Source: Orrella marina
GTDB taxonomy: Bacteria > Pseudomonadota > Gammaproteobacteria > Burkholderiales > Burkholderiaceae_B
Length of the DNA stretch: 64,000 nt
NCBI RefSeq assembly: GCF_003058465.1
Contig: NZ_CP028901.1
Coordinates: 2,852,001-2,916,000, forward strand
Direction of reading: 5' to 3'
This document shows positions 52,170-61,374 of the stretch, in pieces. Position numbers and translations under genes: made by a program. The notes beneath the pieces were generated by a model. The model made no database searches, had not been told where the DNA came from, and worked only from the letters and a program-made list of their open reading frames with translations. How positions within the stretch are numbered: position 1 is the first letter of the stretch; each line of letters starts with the position of its first letter.

Positions 52170-53165
52170 ATGAGAGAAGAATTAGAAATCCGCAACAATG
52201 CCGAGCCGATCCTTGCCGACGGCAAGCGAACCCTGGAAATCGAAAGTCTGGCCATCAAATCCCTGAGTGAACGGCTGGGTCCGCCATTCGTGACCGCCGT
52301 CCGGGCGCTACTGGACTGCCGGGGACGCATCATCGTAAGTGGGCTGGGCAAGTCTGGACATATCGCCAGAAAAATTGCTGCCACACTGAGCTCGACCGGC
52401 ACGCCCTCACTTTTCATGCACGCCGCAGAAGCGCTGCATGGCGATCTGGGCACCATGACCCGTGAGGACTTGCTGGTCGCGATTTCGTACTCGGGATCAG
52501 GACAGGAATGGCAGGCGATCGTGCCCGGCGCAAGAAGACTCGGCATCACCGTCATCGCCATCACAGGCAATCCTGAGTCCGAGCTGGCTCGACTATCTGA
52601 TCACTGCCTGGACATTGCGGTGCAGAGCGAGGCGTGTCCGCTGAATCTTGCCCCCACAACCAGCACGACCGTCACACTTGCGCTCGGTGATGCACTGGCA
52701 GTCGCCTGCCTGAATGCGCGCCAGTTCAACGCACACGATTTTGCGCGCGCGCATCCGGGTGGCACCCTTGGCCGGCGTCTGCTGACCCGGGTTGCCGATG
52801 TCATGCGCACTGGCCCGGCCATGCCCGTAGTGCAGTCAACCGCCTCAATCACCGAAACTCTGGAAGAAATGTCACGCAAGGGCATGGGCATGACAGCTGT
52901 TGTCGACGAAAACGGACAAGCTGTCGGTATCTTTACAGACGGCGACCTCAGGCGCCTGCTGGAACAAAAGGGGGACGTTCGCAGTCTGTCAGTGACTGCG
53001 GGCATGACAGCTAATCCCCAGCTGATCGATGCTCTGGCCATGGCCATTGATGCCGCCAAGATCATGGACGATCGCAAGATCACCCAGTTGCTGGTTGCCG
53101 ATACACACGGCAAGCTTGCCGGCGCCCTTCACATGCACGATTTGATGCACGCAAAGATCATATGA
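52170..53165 (+). CDS. kdsD: Arabinose-5-phosphate isomerase (KpsF/GutQ family)
   Basis: The 331-residue product has an N-terminal SIS domain (VSGLGKSGHIARKIAATLSSTGTPSLFMHAAEALHGDLG) and a C-terminal pair of CBS domains (VADVMRTGPAMPVV and MTANPQLIDALAMA). It interconverts ribulose 5-phosphate and arabinose 5-phosphate for Kdo synthesis. Its stop overlaps the kdsC ATG by four bases, and the genes lptC, lptA and lptB follow, the usual LPS cluster. Confidence 0.96.
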   Translation: MREELEIRNNAEPILADGKRTLEIESLAIKSLSERLGPPFVTAVRALLDCRGRIIVSGLGKSGHIARKIAATLSSTGTPSLFMHAAEALHGDLGTMTREDLLVAISYSGSGQEWQAIVPGARRLGITVIAITGNPESELARLSDHCLDIAVQSEACPLNLAPTTSTTVTLALGDALAVACLNARQFNAHDFARAHPGGTLGRRLLTRVADVMRTGPAMPVVQSTASITETLEEMSRKGMGMTAVVDENGQAVGIFTDGDLRRLLEQKGDVRSLSVTAGMTANPQLIDALAMAIDAAKIMDDRKITQLLVADTHGKLAGALHMHDLMHAKII

Positions 53166-53758
53166 CTGAACAAGTTTCCCATCCCGCTGAAGCACTCATC
53201 CTCGCACGGGCTCCTGCCAGTGTTATACAGCGTGCCGCAAGCGTTCGGCTCATGGTTTTCGATGTCGACGGCATTCTGACCGACGGCAGTCTCTGGTACT
53301 CCGAGCAAGGCGAAATGCTCAAGCGGTTCAATGTCCTTGACGGACATGGCCTCAAGATGCTGGCCACCAGCGGAGTGAAGGTCGCGTTGATCACCGCCCG
53401 TCAGGGTCCTATCGTGGCCATGCGGGCAGCCGAACTCGGTATTGGCGATGTCACTCAGGGCGCACGAGACAAAGGTCTGGCGCTGACCACACTGGCCTCA
53501 CAGCATGAGATTGCACTGGAGCATGTCGGTTACATGGGAGACGACATCATTGACATGCCTGCCCTCCAGCGAGCAGGATTTGCCGTCACGGTGCCCAATG
53601 CGCCAGCCTACGTTGCGCAAGGCGCGCACTGGACGACTCAGGTTCCGGGTGGACATGGCGCAGTGAGAGAGTGCTGCGACCTGATCCTGGCTGCGCAGGG
53701 CCGGCTCGGCGCACAGTTTCGTCCTGACCGGGTGATTCCGGGTGGCGTGACCCAATGA
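53162..53758 (+). CDS. kdsC: 3-deoxy-D-manno-octulosonate 8-phosphate phosphatase
   Basis: This 198-residue HAD-superfamily phosphatase carries LMVFDVDGILTDGSLWY (nucleophile Asp34 and Asp36), ATSGVKVALITARQG and VGYMGDDIIDMPAL. It removes phosphate from Kdo-8-phosphate. The ATG overlaps the kdsD stop (ATGA). The N-terminus is somewhat longer than average, as in other betaproteobacterial KdsC. Confidence 0.95.
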   Translation: MTEQVSHPAEALILARAPASVIQRAASVRLMVFDVDGILTDGSLWYSEQGEMLKRFNVLDGHGLKMLATSGVKVALITARQGPIVAMRAAELGIGDVTQGARDKGLALTTLASQHEIALEHVGYMGDDIIDMPALQRAGFAVTVPNAPAYVAQGAHWTTQVPGGHGAVRECCDLILAAQGRLGAQFRPDRVIPGGVTQ

Positions 53759-53771
53759 AATCTGAATCTCG

Positions 53772-54371
53772 ATGAAGGACCGATTGCCCACCATTGCATC
53801 AATCCTGATTCTGATTGCTCTTGTGATCGGAACCTGGATTGCTGCCGAGTACACCACACGAGCCGTGGAGCTTGATGCACCGGCTCGGGCCACGCACGAC
53901 CCCGACACATGGGCACGTAACGTCACCATCATCCGCACGAACGAAACAGGATTGGCATATAACCGGCTGGAAGGTGACTACATGGAGCACTTTCCGGATG
54001 ACGACTCCTACGAGATCCAGCTCCCGAGAGCCTTCAACATGCAGCCCGATTCACCGGTAACTGTTGCGACCTCCAACACAGCAGCCATACTGGATCAAGG
54101 TGACCGCATCCTGATGAAGGGCGATGCGGTCATGATCCGGCTCGGCGACGAGCAGACCGAGCCGCTAAACATCACCAGCGATGAAATCCACCTGCTTGCC
54201 GAAGAGGATGTCGCCTACACTGAGCTACCCGCGGTCGCTGTACGCGGCATGTCCCGCCTGTCGGGTACCGGCATGCACTATGACAACAAGACTCGCGAAC
54301 TCAATGTCTACAAATCGAGCGACCTTGAGATAGCGCCTCGGATGACACAAGAGGGGAGTGAATCAGAATGA
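53772..54371 (+). CDS. lptC: LPS export protein LptC
   Basis: This 199-residue bitopic inner-membrane protein has one N-terminal transmembrane helix (IASILILIALVIGTWIAAEYT) and a periplasmic beta-jellyroll region with AFNMQPDSPVTVATSNTAAILDQGDRILMKGDAVMI. It is the LptBFG-associated acceptor of LPS. It starts 13 bases after kdsC and overlaps lptA by four bases (ATGA). Confidence 0.92.
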   Translation: MKDRLPTIASILILIALVIGTWIAAEYTTRAVELDAPARATHDPDTWARNVTIIRTNETGLAYNRLEGDYMEHFPDDDSYEIQLPRAFNMQPDSPVTVATSNTAAILDQGDRILMKGDAVMIRLGDEQTEPLNITSDEIHLLAEEDVAYTELPAVAVRGMSRLSGTGMHYDNKTRELNVYKSSDLEIAPRMTQEGSESE

Positions 54372-55006
54372 AAAAGCCGCTTTTAACGGCCGCACTGCTG
54401 CTGAGCATGTCTCTGGGCGGAACGGCTTTCGCGCAGACGGGCTTTCTTGACAGTGCGACATCGGGCGACGGAGCACAGGAAGACCCTGCAACCCAGATCC
54501 TGTCCGACACACTGACCTACAACGACACCAGCAAGACAAGCCGGTTTACCGGAAATGTGATCATGACCCGTGGTCCGCTGACGATGACCGCCGACCAGCT
54601 TGACCTGAAGGAAGATGACGAAGGTTTCCAGTACGGCACAGCGACCGTTGCCGCGGGTAAGCGAGTCTATATCCGTCAGGAGAACCCGGCGAAGTTCGAG
54701 GTGCTGGTCGGGCTGGGAGAGCGAGCAGAGTACGACGGCAGGCATGAAACGTTTGATTTGATCGACAGGGCGCTACTGGTTCGCTTTATCTGCGGCAGGC
54801 CGTTTGACACCATCAGCGGAGAACGCGTCAGGTATGACCAGAAATCCGATACTTACCGTGCGTTTGGAGGCCCGGGGTCAGAGAACCCGCAAGGGCGGGT
54901 ACGCTCAATTGCTCAGCCACGCAGCAAGATTGATGCTGCCATCGAGGCTTGTAGCAAACTGCAGGCATCCGGCGCCAGCATTCCCGAAGTTCCCCGAATG
55001 CAGTGA
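54368..55006 (+). CDS. lptA: LPS transport periplasmic bridge protein LptA
   Basis: This 212-residue protein has a signal peptide (ending TAFAQ) and an OstA/LptA jellyroll: [34 protein letters not shown], followed by [15 protein letters not shown]. It forms the periplasmic bridge carrying LPS from LptC to LptD. It overlaps lptC by four bases and runs directly into lptB. Confidence 0.93.
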   Translation: MKKPLLTAALLLSMSLGGTAFAQTGFLDSATSGDGAQEDPATQILSDTLTYNDTSKTSRFTGNVIMTRGPLTMTADQLDLKEDDEGFQYGTATVAAGKRVYIRQENPAKFEVLVGLGERAEYDGRHETFDLIDRALLVRFICGRPFDTISGERVRYDQKSDTYRAFGGPGSENPQGRVRSIAQPRSKIDAAIEACSKLQASGASIPEVPRMQ

Positions 55007-55047
55007 AACGGCCTGAAGCACTGACCCCCATTTTTTACTCGACCCCA

Positions 55048-55839
55048 ATGACATCAAACGAGAACATGCCCACCCTGAACACAGAGCCGGCAGCCAGGCA
55101 AGGCAGGCTTGCCGCCGTTGGACTGCGCAAGTCTTACGGCGGCAGAATGGTCGTTCAGGACGTTTCACTTTCAGTTGACAGCGGGGAAGTTGTCGGTCTG
55201 CTTGGTCCCAATGGTGCTGGCAAAACGACCAGTTTTTACATGATCGTTGGGCTGGTCCGTGCGGAAGCAGGTCGGATATCGATCGATGGTACGCCGATCA
55301 CAAGCATGCCTATCCATCAGCGTGCGAGACGCGGGCTTTCCTACCTGCCCCAGGATGCTTCGGTGTTCCGGCGACTGACAGTCGAACAAAACATCAGGGC
55401 CGTGCTTGAGCTGCAACGCGACGAGCACGGGAAACGTATTGGTCGCAAGGAAATCGGGACCCGGCTCGAGCAACTTCTGGATGAGTTGCAGATTGGCCAC
55501 TTGCGTGACAACAGTGCTCTTTCATTGTCAGGTGGCGAAAGAAGACGTGTCGAGATCGCCAGAGCACTCGCAACCAGTCCGCGCTTCATTCTTCTGGATG
55601 AGCCTTTTGCTGGCGTGGACCCCATCGCAGTGATCGAGATCCAGCGGATCGTGCGATTTCTCAAAGGCCGCAACATTGGTGTCCTGATTACTGACCACAA
55701 CGTACGCGAAACACTGGGCATTTGTGATCGGGCTTACATCATCAGTGAGGGAACGGTCCTCACGAATGGCAAGCCCGCTGACATCGTCGAAGACGAGGTT
55801 GTTCGCAGGGTTTATCTCGGGGAACATTTCCGGATGTAA
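55048..55839 (+). CDS. lptB: LPS export ABC transporter ATP-binding protein LptB
   Basis: The product has Walker [15 protein letters not shown]-loop, signature [15 protein letters not shown] and Walker [17 protein letters not shown], matching LptB. It powers LPS extraction with LptFG. The start is uncertain: ATG 55048 (263 residues) is used here, but a GTG at 55003 overlapping the lptA stop and an ATG at 55066 are possible, and none has a good ribosome site. Unlike the common arrangement, rpoN does not follow. Confidence 0.94.
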   Translation: MTSNENMPTLNTEPAARQGRLAAVGLRKSYGGRMVVQDVSLSVDSGEVVGLLGPNGAGKTTSFYMIVGLVRAEAGRISIDGTPITSMPIHQRARRGLSYLPQDASVFRRLTVEQNIRAVLELQRDEHGKRIGRKEIGTRLEQLLDELQIGHLRDNSALSLSGGERRRVEIARALATSPRFILLDEPFAGVDPIAVIEIQRIVRFLKGRNIGVLITDHNVRETLGICDRAYIISEGTVLTNGKPADIVEDEVVRRVYLGEHFRM

Positions 55840-55857
55840 CAACTGGCTCCGGCAAGC

Positions 55858-55885
55858 TTGATTTCCTGCCTCAACCCGATACACT
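55858..55885 (+). promoter_or_regulatory. Candidate promoter of hpf
   Basis: TTGATT (55858-55863), a 16-base spacer and TACACT (55880-55885) lie about 50 bases upstream of the hpf ATG, in the 99-base gap after lptB. The match is moderate. Confidence 0.4.
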
Positions 55886-55938
55886 AAAAGCTCGTACATG
55901 AAGTTTCACACGTTGCAGCATCACTTAAGGAGTTGCCT

Positions 55939-56274
55939 ATGAATCTGCAGATCACAGGACATCATCTGGAAGTTACCCCCGCTATACGCGAATACATCGA
56001 AACGAAACTCGAGCGGGTCACCAGACATTTCGATCATGTGATCGACACCAAAGTGATGCTGTCGGTCGAACCACTCAAGCACCGGGCAGAAATCACGATG
56101 CACGTGCGAGGCAAGGACATCCATTGCGAGTCCGCTCAGGAGAACCTGTATGCAGCAATCGACATTCTGATCGACAAGATCGACCGAAAGGTTGTCCAGC
56201 ACAAGAACAAGACTCAGAGCCACGCTCACGAGCCTGCAAAACGTCAGTTCGTTGACGAAGATGTGCTCAACTAA
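55939..56274 (+). CDS. hpf: Ribosome hibernation promoting factor
   Basis: This 111-residue protein begins MNLQITGHHLEVTPAIREYIETKLERVTRHF, the short HPF/YfiA signature. The ATG at 55939 has AAGGAG six bases upstream. It binds the 30S decoding region in stationary phase and promotes 100S dimers. The gene commonly follows rpoN; here it follows lptB directly. Confidence 0.95.
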   Translation: MNLQITGHHLEVTPAIREYIETKLERVTRHFDHVIDTKVMLSVEPLKHRAEITMHVRGKDIHCESAQENLYAAIDILIDKIDRKVVQHKNKTQSHAHEPAKRQFVDEDVLN

Positions 56275-56294
56275 CGCACTGTTGAGCACTTGTT

Positions 56295-56354
56295 CGCAAC
56301 AATCACTGCCATCTCGTGCGGTGATTGTTGCGGTGCCGCATAACCCCTTATAAT
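56295..56354 (+). promoter_or_regulatory. Inverted repeat and promoter before ptsN
   Basis: CGCAACAATCAC (56295-56306) and GTGATTGTTGCG (56321-56332) form a 12-bp perfect inverted repeat with a 14-base loop and no T-run. Its right arm contains TTGTTG (56325-56330), which pairs with a perfect -10 TATAAT (56349-56354) at an 18-base spacing. Transcription would start within one or two bases of the ptsN ATG at 56362. The repeat may be an operator overlapping the -35 or an attenuator in the hpf readthrough RNA. Confidence 0.5.
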
Positions 56355-56361
56355 CAGCGAC

Positions 56362-56829
56362 ATGAATCTTCTGTCGCAATTCCTCCCCCCCGATAACATC
56401 GTTCTGGACGTACCGGTCACCAGCAAGAAGCGAGCGCTCGAGCAGATTGCCCTCTTACTGGAAAACAACCACGGCCTGGAACGTTCTGGTGTTTTTGACA
56501 GCCTGTTTGCGCGTGAACGCCTGGGCTCCACGGGTCTCGGCCATGGTGTCGCGATTCCTCATGGGCGCATCAAGAACCTCAGCAAGCCTTGTGCCGCATT
56601 TGCAAGGTTGTCCCAGGCAGTATCATTCGATGCACCTGACGGAGAACCGGTTGATCTGTTGCTCGTGATCATCGTCCCTGAAGAAGCGACGCAGCAACAC
56701 CTGGACATCCTGGCAGAAGTTGCACGCCGCCTGTCTGATGACTCCGTCCTTGAGTCGTTGCGTCAGGCAACACAACCTTCCGCAGTTTACGATCTGCTCA
56801 CACGACCAGGTGAGTCCGACGACGACTGA
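56362..56829 (+). CDS. ptsN: Nitrogen PTS enzyme IIA
   Basis: This 155-residue EIIA-Ntr has the phosphorylated histidine His67 in GVAIPHGRI. It receives phosphate through the PtsP-NPr chain and regulates potassium and nitrogen/carbon balance. No Shine-Dalgarno is evident upstream of the ATG. It is followed by hprK and rapZ, the usual betaproteobacterial order. Confidence 0.94.
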   Translation: MNLLSQFLPPDNIVLDVPVTSKKRALEQIALLLENNHGLERSGVFDSLFARERLGSTGLGHGVAIPHGRIKNLSKPCAAFARLSQAVSFDAPDGEPVDLLLVIIVPEEATQQHLDILAEVARRLSDDSVLESLRQATQPSAVYDLLTRPGESDDD

Positions 56830-56845
56830 GGTCGGAGGAATATAA

Positions 56846-57777
56846 ATGCTCAGCGTGAAAGACCTGGTGACAGACAACCAGGATGAAATGAACTTCACCT
56901 GGCTAGCCGGCACCAGCGGAGAGCTCAGGCGCATTCCCGATGATGGCCGTGCGCCAGCTGACCTGATAGGTCACCTGAATCTCATTCATCCTGCGCGCAT
57001 ACAGGTGTTCGGGCGAGAAGAGATTGCCTATTACACGCGGTTCGACATCAAACGCAGGATCCACCACCTTGAAGAACTGATCGCAGGGGCGTACCTGCGA
57101 TCCTGCTGGCAGACGGCATCGAAGCGCTGCCAGACATCGTCGACGTATGCGACACGGCCGAAGTCCCCTTGCTGAGCACGACTGTGTCGGCTGCGCAGCT
57201 GATTGACCTGCTCAGAATCTATCTCGCCAGAAAGTTTGCCCCTTCTACAATCATCCACGGTGTCTTTATGGATGTACTGGGCCTGGGCGTCCTGATCACT
57301 GGCGAGTCGGGGCTCGGTAAAAGCGAGCTGGCGCTCGAACTGATATCAAGAGGGCACGGACTGGTCGCAGACGATGCGGTCGAGCTCTCGCGTACGGCAC
57401 CGCACGCAATCGATGGCCACTGTCCAGAGCTGCTCCAGAACATGCTGGAAGTCCGCGGACTCGGGCTTCTCAACATCCGGACCATCTTCGGAGAAACATC
57501 AGTCCGTCGCAAAATGCGCCTGAAGCTTATCGTGCACCTGGTTCGCGCCAGTGCTCAGGAGAAGTTCGAGCGCCTGCCAATTCAAGATATGACTCAGGAT
57601 ATTCTGGGCGAGCCAATTCGCAAGGTCATGCTGCAGGTCGCTGCGGGCCGGAATCTGGCAGTGCTGGTTGAAGCAGCCGTTCGCAATACTATTTTGAAGC
57701 TGCGCGGGATTGACACTCTGCAAGAGTTCATGGAAAAACAGGCGCAGGCGATCTCACGGGAGGCTGGAAATGGATGA
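56846..57777 (+). pseudogene. hprK: HPr kinase/phosphorylase, interrupted by a 1-base deletion
   Basis: Two frames (56846 to about 57090; about 57090 to 57777) form a protein of about 310 residues, the normal HprK length. The N-terminal half ends at ...[10 protein letters not shown] and the C-terminal half supplies the P-loop [14 protein letters not shown] and the HprK signature [11 protein letters not shown]. The break is a GGGG run at about 57087-57090; five Gs would give [21 protein letters not shown]. Everything else is intact, including AGGAGG upstream of the ATG. HprK phosphorylates HPr/NPr serine; such a clean single break suggests an artefact or a very recent mutation. Confidence 0.9.
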
Positions 57778-58648
57778 ACCTCAAGTCAAGTTCATTCTGC
57801 TGACCGGCATCTCTGGTGCAGGCAAGTCTGTTGCTCTCAAGTATCTTGAAGACGTCGGCTATGCCTGTGTCGACAATCTGCCCGTCACACTCCTGGACCA
57901 CTTCATCGAGACCACTCAGAGAGCGGGCGAGACGCGTGTGGCTGTAGCAATCGACGCACGCTCTCCTGGCAACCTGCGATCCCTTCCTGACATCTTGCGG
58001 CGCCACCGACTGCAAGGACTCTCGATCCGGGTACTGTTTCTCGACGCTGACGACATCACGCTAGTGCAGCGGTATTCGGAATCCCGACGCCGACATCCCC
58101 TCTCCAGGCGACTGACTGATAGCGGCCAGGCACCTGGACTACACGCTTGCATTCAGCAGGAGCGTGAGTTGCTCGACCCGTTGCGCAACCAGGAGCACGT
58201 GATCGACACCTCCGGCCTGACGCCGTCCCAGTTGCGTCACTGGATGCAGGAACTAGTAGGCCAGAGTAGACAGCGCGTGATCATGACGATCGAGTCTTTT
58301 GCTTTCAAGATCGGATCTCCTCGCGATGCTGACCTGGTGTTCGACGTGCGTTGTCTTCCCAACCCTCATTACGAACCGGCCCTGAAACCCTTGACAGGGC
58401 GTGACCCCGCGGTCATCGCCTGGCTCGAGCAATTCGGCGAGGTCAGAGAGATGGTCAATGACATCGAACAATTCGTACGCAAGTGGCTCCCCAGGTACAC
58501 GACGGACACCCGCGCCTACTTCACAATCGCGATCGGATGTACGGGCGGCCAGCATCGCTCGGTTTACGTGGTTGAGCAGCTAGCCCAACGTTTCGTGGAC
58601 ATTTCTAATCTGCTGGTGAGACACCGAAACCGCCCAGAGTTTTCCTGA
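57770..58648 (+). CDS. rapZ: RNase adapter protein RapZ
   Basis: This 292-residue protein has Walker [17 protein letters not shown] at the N-terminus and the C-terminal domain with [21 protein letters not shown] (here [14 protein letters not shown]) sequence that senses GlcN6P in E. coli. The start at 57770 has GGGAGG upstream; an earlier open frame is inside hprK. It overlaps the hprK stop. Known roles in E. coli: GlmZ decay by RNase E; the role here is inferred. Confidence 0.94.
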   Translation: MDEPQVKFILLTGISGAGKSVALKYLEDVGYACVDNLPVTLLDHFIETTQRAGETRVAVAIDARSPGNLRSLPDILRRHRLQGLSIRVLFLDADDITLVQRYSESRRRHPLSRRLTDSGQAPGLHACIQQERELLDPLRNQEHVIDTSGLTPSQLRHWMQELVGQSRQRVIMTIESFAFKIGSPRDADLVFDVRCLPNPHYEPALKPLTGRDPAVIAWLEQFGEVREMVNDIEQFVRKWLPRYTTDTRAYFTIAIGCTGGQHRSVYVVEQLAQRFVDISNLLVRHRNRPEFS

Positions 58649-58657
58649 GAGGGTCTA

Positions 58658-59548
58658 ATGATGGCTGCCAGGCTAATCCGTATCGCGAATACTGGCTTGA
58701 TTCTTGCACTCGCGCTGGTTCTGGCCGCATGCTCAGGCGGACGAGGGGGCAGAGGTGGCGGCTACTACATGGACGACGGCCCGCCTCGCAACCCACCGTC
58801 AAATCTGGATTCTGTTCCGGATGCTGTGCCAAGAATCGAGCCGCTAGCCAGCGGGCCAAACCGTCCATACACAGTTATGGGCAAGCGATACGTGCCAGAC
58901 ACCAGCGAACGCCCCTATCGAAGGCGCGGGATGGCGTCCTGGTATGGCAAAAAATTCCACGGCAATCCGACCTCGAATGGTGAGCGTTACGACATGTACG
59001 CGATGACGGCTGCTCACACGACTCTGCCGATTCCAAGCTATGTGCGGGTGACCCGGATCTCCAACGGCCGAAGCGTCATTGTCCGTGTCAACGATCGTGG
59101 TCCGTTTCTTCATAGCAGAGTGATTGACCTGTCTTACGCTGCAGCCCACAAACTCGGGATGGTCGGTCCGGGCAGTGCTGAAGTCCTTGTCGAGCGGATC
59201 ACCCCAGACGAGATTCGGGCAGGGACATGGGACGGATCTGGTGGAACATTTTCAGTACAGGCCCCACCATCAGCGACCCCTGTCTCGATGCAGTCCATTC
59301 CTGCCTCAACGGGTTCTGGTGGCATATTTCTTCAGATCGGCGCATTTCGCGATCTGAACAATGCCCGCGCGCTGGCAAGCCGGGCCGCTGGCAGCGCTCC
59401 GCCTGGCAAGACAGTTGAGATAGATCAGCGCACACCGGGCATCTACAGAGTGCGAATCGGACCGTTCGAGAGCAGGGACTCGGCCTTGCGTGAGGCCAGT
59501 CCCATTCATCGGTCAATCGGTGTCATGCCCAGCATCTCGACCCTTTGA
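58658..59548 (+). CDS. rlpA: RlpA-like septal ring lipoprotein with SPOR domain
   Basis: The 296-residue product has a lipobox (VLAAC, Cys25), a glycine-rich spacer, the double-psi beta-barrel RlpA domain (RRRGMASWYGKKFHGNPTSNGERYDMYAMTAAH split into motifs ASWYGKKFHG and TSNGE, then VRVNDRGPFLHSRVIDLSYAAA) and a C-terminal SPOR domain (GGIFLQIGAFRDLNNARALASRA) that binds denuded septal peptidoglycan. It probably acts at the septum. Its last 36 bases overlap the convergent rsmI gene. Confidence 0.9.
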   Translation: MMAARLIRIANTGLILALALVLAACSGGRGGRGGGYYMDDGPPRNPPSNLDSVPDAVPRIEPLASGPNRPYTVMGKRYVPDTSERPYRRRGMASWYGKKFHGNPTSNGERYDMYAMTAAHTTLPIPSYVRVTRISNGRSVIVRVNDRGPFLHSRVIDLSYAAAHKLGMVGPGSAEVLVERITPDEIRAGTWDGSGGTFSVQAPPSATPVSMQSIPASTGSGGIFLQIGAFRDLNNARALASRAAGSAPPGKTVEIDQRTPGIYRVRIGPFESRDSALREASPIHRSIGVMPSISTL

Positions 59549-60478
59549 GCGAGTCAACAACCAGTCGTAACAGACGTCTCTGGACTGCTCTAACACCTGT
59601 GCCATGATTCGCGCAGCATCGCGTGTCGAGACTCGTTCAAGCAACGCATTCACCCACCTGGTGGAACCCGCATCAAGCTGCAAAACCGTTTCAGCAGCCT
59701 CCGATGCCTGCGCTGCTTGCGGTGCAATCAGCAACACAAATTCACCCTGATTGCGGTGCCGACCGTCTTCCAGCCACTGACGGGCATCGCGCAGAGGCAT
59801 CATTGCTGTCTCTTCGAACCGCTTGGTTAACTCTCTGGCAAGCCCCACTTGACGCTCATCACCGAAGACTGTCTGCAAATCCTGCAAACATGACTGGATA
59901 CGGTGCGGTGCCTCAAACGCAATGAGTGTTCCATCATAGTCAGCCCAGCGAGCCAGCACTTTACGCCGGGCACCTGATTTGGCTGGAAGAAAGCCCAGGA
60001 ACACAAACCCGGGGTGATCATCTGTTGTGGTTCCAAACGTCATCAGTGTCGCAATCACGGAACTCGCACCCGGCAACGCGACGACCGGATAGCCAGCAGC
60101 GCGGGCAGCCTGAATCACATGGCCACCAGGATCGCTGACACCCGGGGCACCCGCATCACTCACGAGCGCAACCCGCTGCCCCGATGCGAGACGTTCCAGG
60201 ATGTCAACGTATCGCTCACGCTCGTTATGCCGGTGGACCGATATAAGGTCCGCCTGAATCTGCCACGCATCCAGCAATACCCGGGTCGCGCGGGTGTCTT
60301 CCGCCGCGACAACATCTGCATGCTTGAGTGCATACCATGCGCGGGGCGTGAAATCAGCCAGATTGCCGATCGGCGTTGCCACCACATAAAGTGCAGGTGA
60401 CGGCCACTGCTGCTGACCCAGCCGGGCACAGGTCTGGTCCCAGATTGTCTGACTGTCGGACTGAGTATCTTTACGCAT
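59513..60478 (-). CDS. rsmI: 16S rRNA (cytidine1402-2'-O)-methyltransferase
   Basis: The product of about 321 residues has LYVVATPIGNLADFTPRAWYALKHADVVAAEDTR at the N-terminus and SDAGAPGVSDPG and PLPGASS-like VALPGASSVI motifs, all RsmI/YraL hallmarks. It 2'-O-methylates C1402 of 16S rRNA. The start at 60478 is chosen because the earlier frame lacks conservation. It ends inside the rlpA 3' end, opposite strand. Confidence 0.92.
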   Translation of the reverse strand: MRKDTQSDSQTIWDQTCARLGQQQWPSPALYVVATPIGNLADFTPRAWYALKHADVVAAEDTRATRVLLDAWQIQADLISVHRHNERERYVDILERLASGQRVALVSDAGAPGVSDPGGHVIQAARAAGYPVVALPGASSVIATLMTFGTTTDDHPGFVFLGFLPAKSGARRKVLARWADYDGTLIAFEAPHRIQSCLQDLQTVFGDERQVGLARELTKRFEETAMMPLRDARQWLEDGRHRNQGEFVLLIAPQAAQASEAAETVLQLDAGSTRWVNALLERVSTRDAARIMAQVLEQSRDVCYDWLLTRSKGRDAGHDTD

Positions 60479-60703
60479 CGACTGACTACACCTTGTTTGA
60501 ACACTCGGGCAACATGCCACCCTCACAGTGTAATCGCCCGATTCTGGCCCTTCTCTCATCAGGTCGTGGTGTGCAGATTCCTCTACAATCCGCCAGTACA
60601 GCCCGCACCCAGCCGTACTGCATCGGGATCCAGCCAGGCTTTTGTGGCTGGCTGCTCCGTAGCACCACCCCCAGACAACCGATCCGACTCCGGTTCACCG
60701 CCA

Positions 60704-61228
60704 ATGCTGAACATTACAGACGCCCAGATCACACGCGACCTCAAACCGATCCATGCTCTGCTCAACGAAGTGATCGAGACCTCGACAGCCCTTTATGACT
60801 ACCAGCCACGCCCTCTGGCACAAGTCAGTCAATGGATGGCAGACAAACTGGCGCTAGGGCTTCCCGTCAGAGTCGCGCTTGACGAACAGGAACGGTTTCT
60901 CGGCTTTGCAACGTTCGGGCCATTCCGGCCCCACCCGGCTTACAAGTACACGGTCGAACACTCAATATATGTTGATTCGGCCGCACGCGGTCAAGGAATT
61001 GGCTCTGCAATGCTGGAAGACATTGTGCAATGTGCCATTGATCGCAACCTGCATCTGATCGTCGGCGCGATCGATGCCGACAACACGGCAAGTATTGCCC
61101 TTCATCGCCGGCACGGTTTCATCCAGGCGGGCGTCATTGAACAAGCCGGGTTCAAATTTGGTCGCTGGCTGGACCTGGCCTTGCTGCACAAGCGACTACC
61201 CACACCTGAGGATCCCCAGGACGGTTAA
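60704..61228 (+). CDS. GNAT family N-acetyltransferase (phosphinothricin acetyltransferase-like)
   Basis: The 174-residue product starts at the ATG 60704 (MLNITDAQITRDLKPIHALLNEVI). YKYTVEHSIYVDSAARGQGIGSAMLEDIV holds the acetyl-CoA pyrophosphate loop (RGQGIG) and IALHRRHGFIQAG the C-terminal motif. The FGPFRPHPAYKYTVEHSIYV stretch resembles PAT/MddA-type enzymes that acetylate methionine derivatives and phosphinothricin. The substrate is unassigned. Confidence 0.85.
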   Translation: MLNITDAQITRDLKPIHALLNEVIETSTALYDYQPRPLAQVSQWMADKLALGLPVRVALDEQERFLGFATFGPFRPHPAYKYTVEHSIYVDSAARGQGIGSAMLEDIVQCAIDRNLHLIVGAIDADNTASIALHRRHGFIQAGVIEQAGFKFGRWLDLALLHKRLPTPEDPQDG

Positions 61229-61374
61229 ACCCTTCAACTCACAGGGGAATGGGGAACGCACAGGCCACCAAAGGGTCTGAGCTGAAACCTTACCTGTTGA
61301 GATTAATGTGTCGGGATCCAGATCTGCTATCTTTTAGCAGAATGATCCAAAAAGTCGAACCAGGTGAAACAACC

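Noticed and set aside
60497..60703. N-terminal extension of the acetyltransferase
   Set aside because: The extra 69 codons have no family similarity and overlap the divergent promoter region of rsmI.
61324..61340. Inverted repeat CTGCTA/TAGCAG before the carbonic anhydrase gene
   Set aside because: Six-base arms are too common to call an operator; mentioned only in the gene entry.
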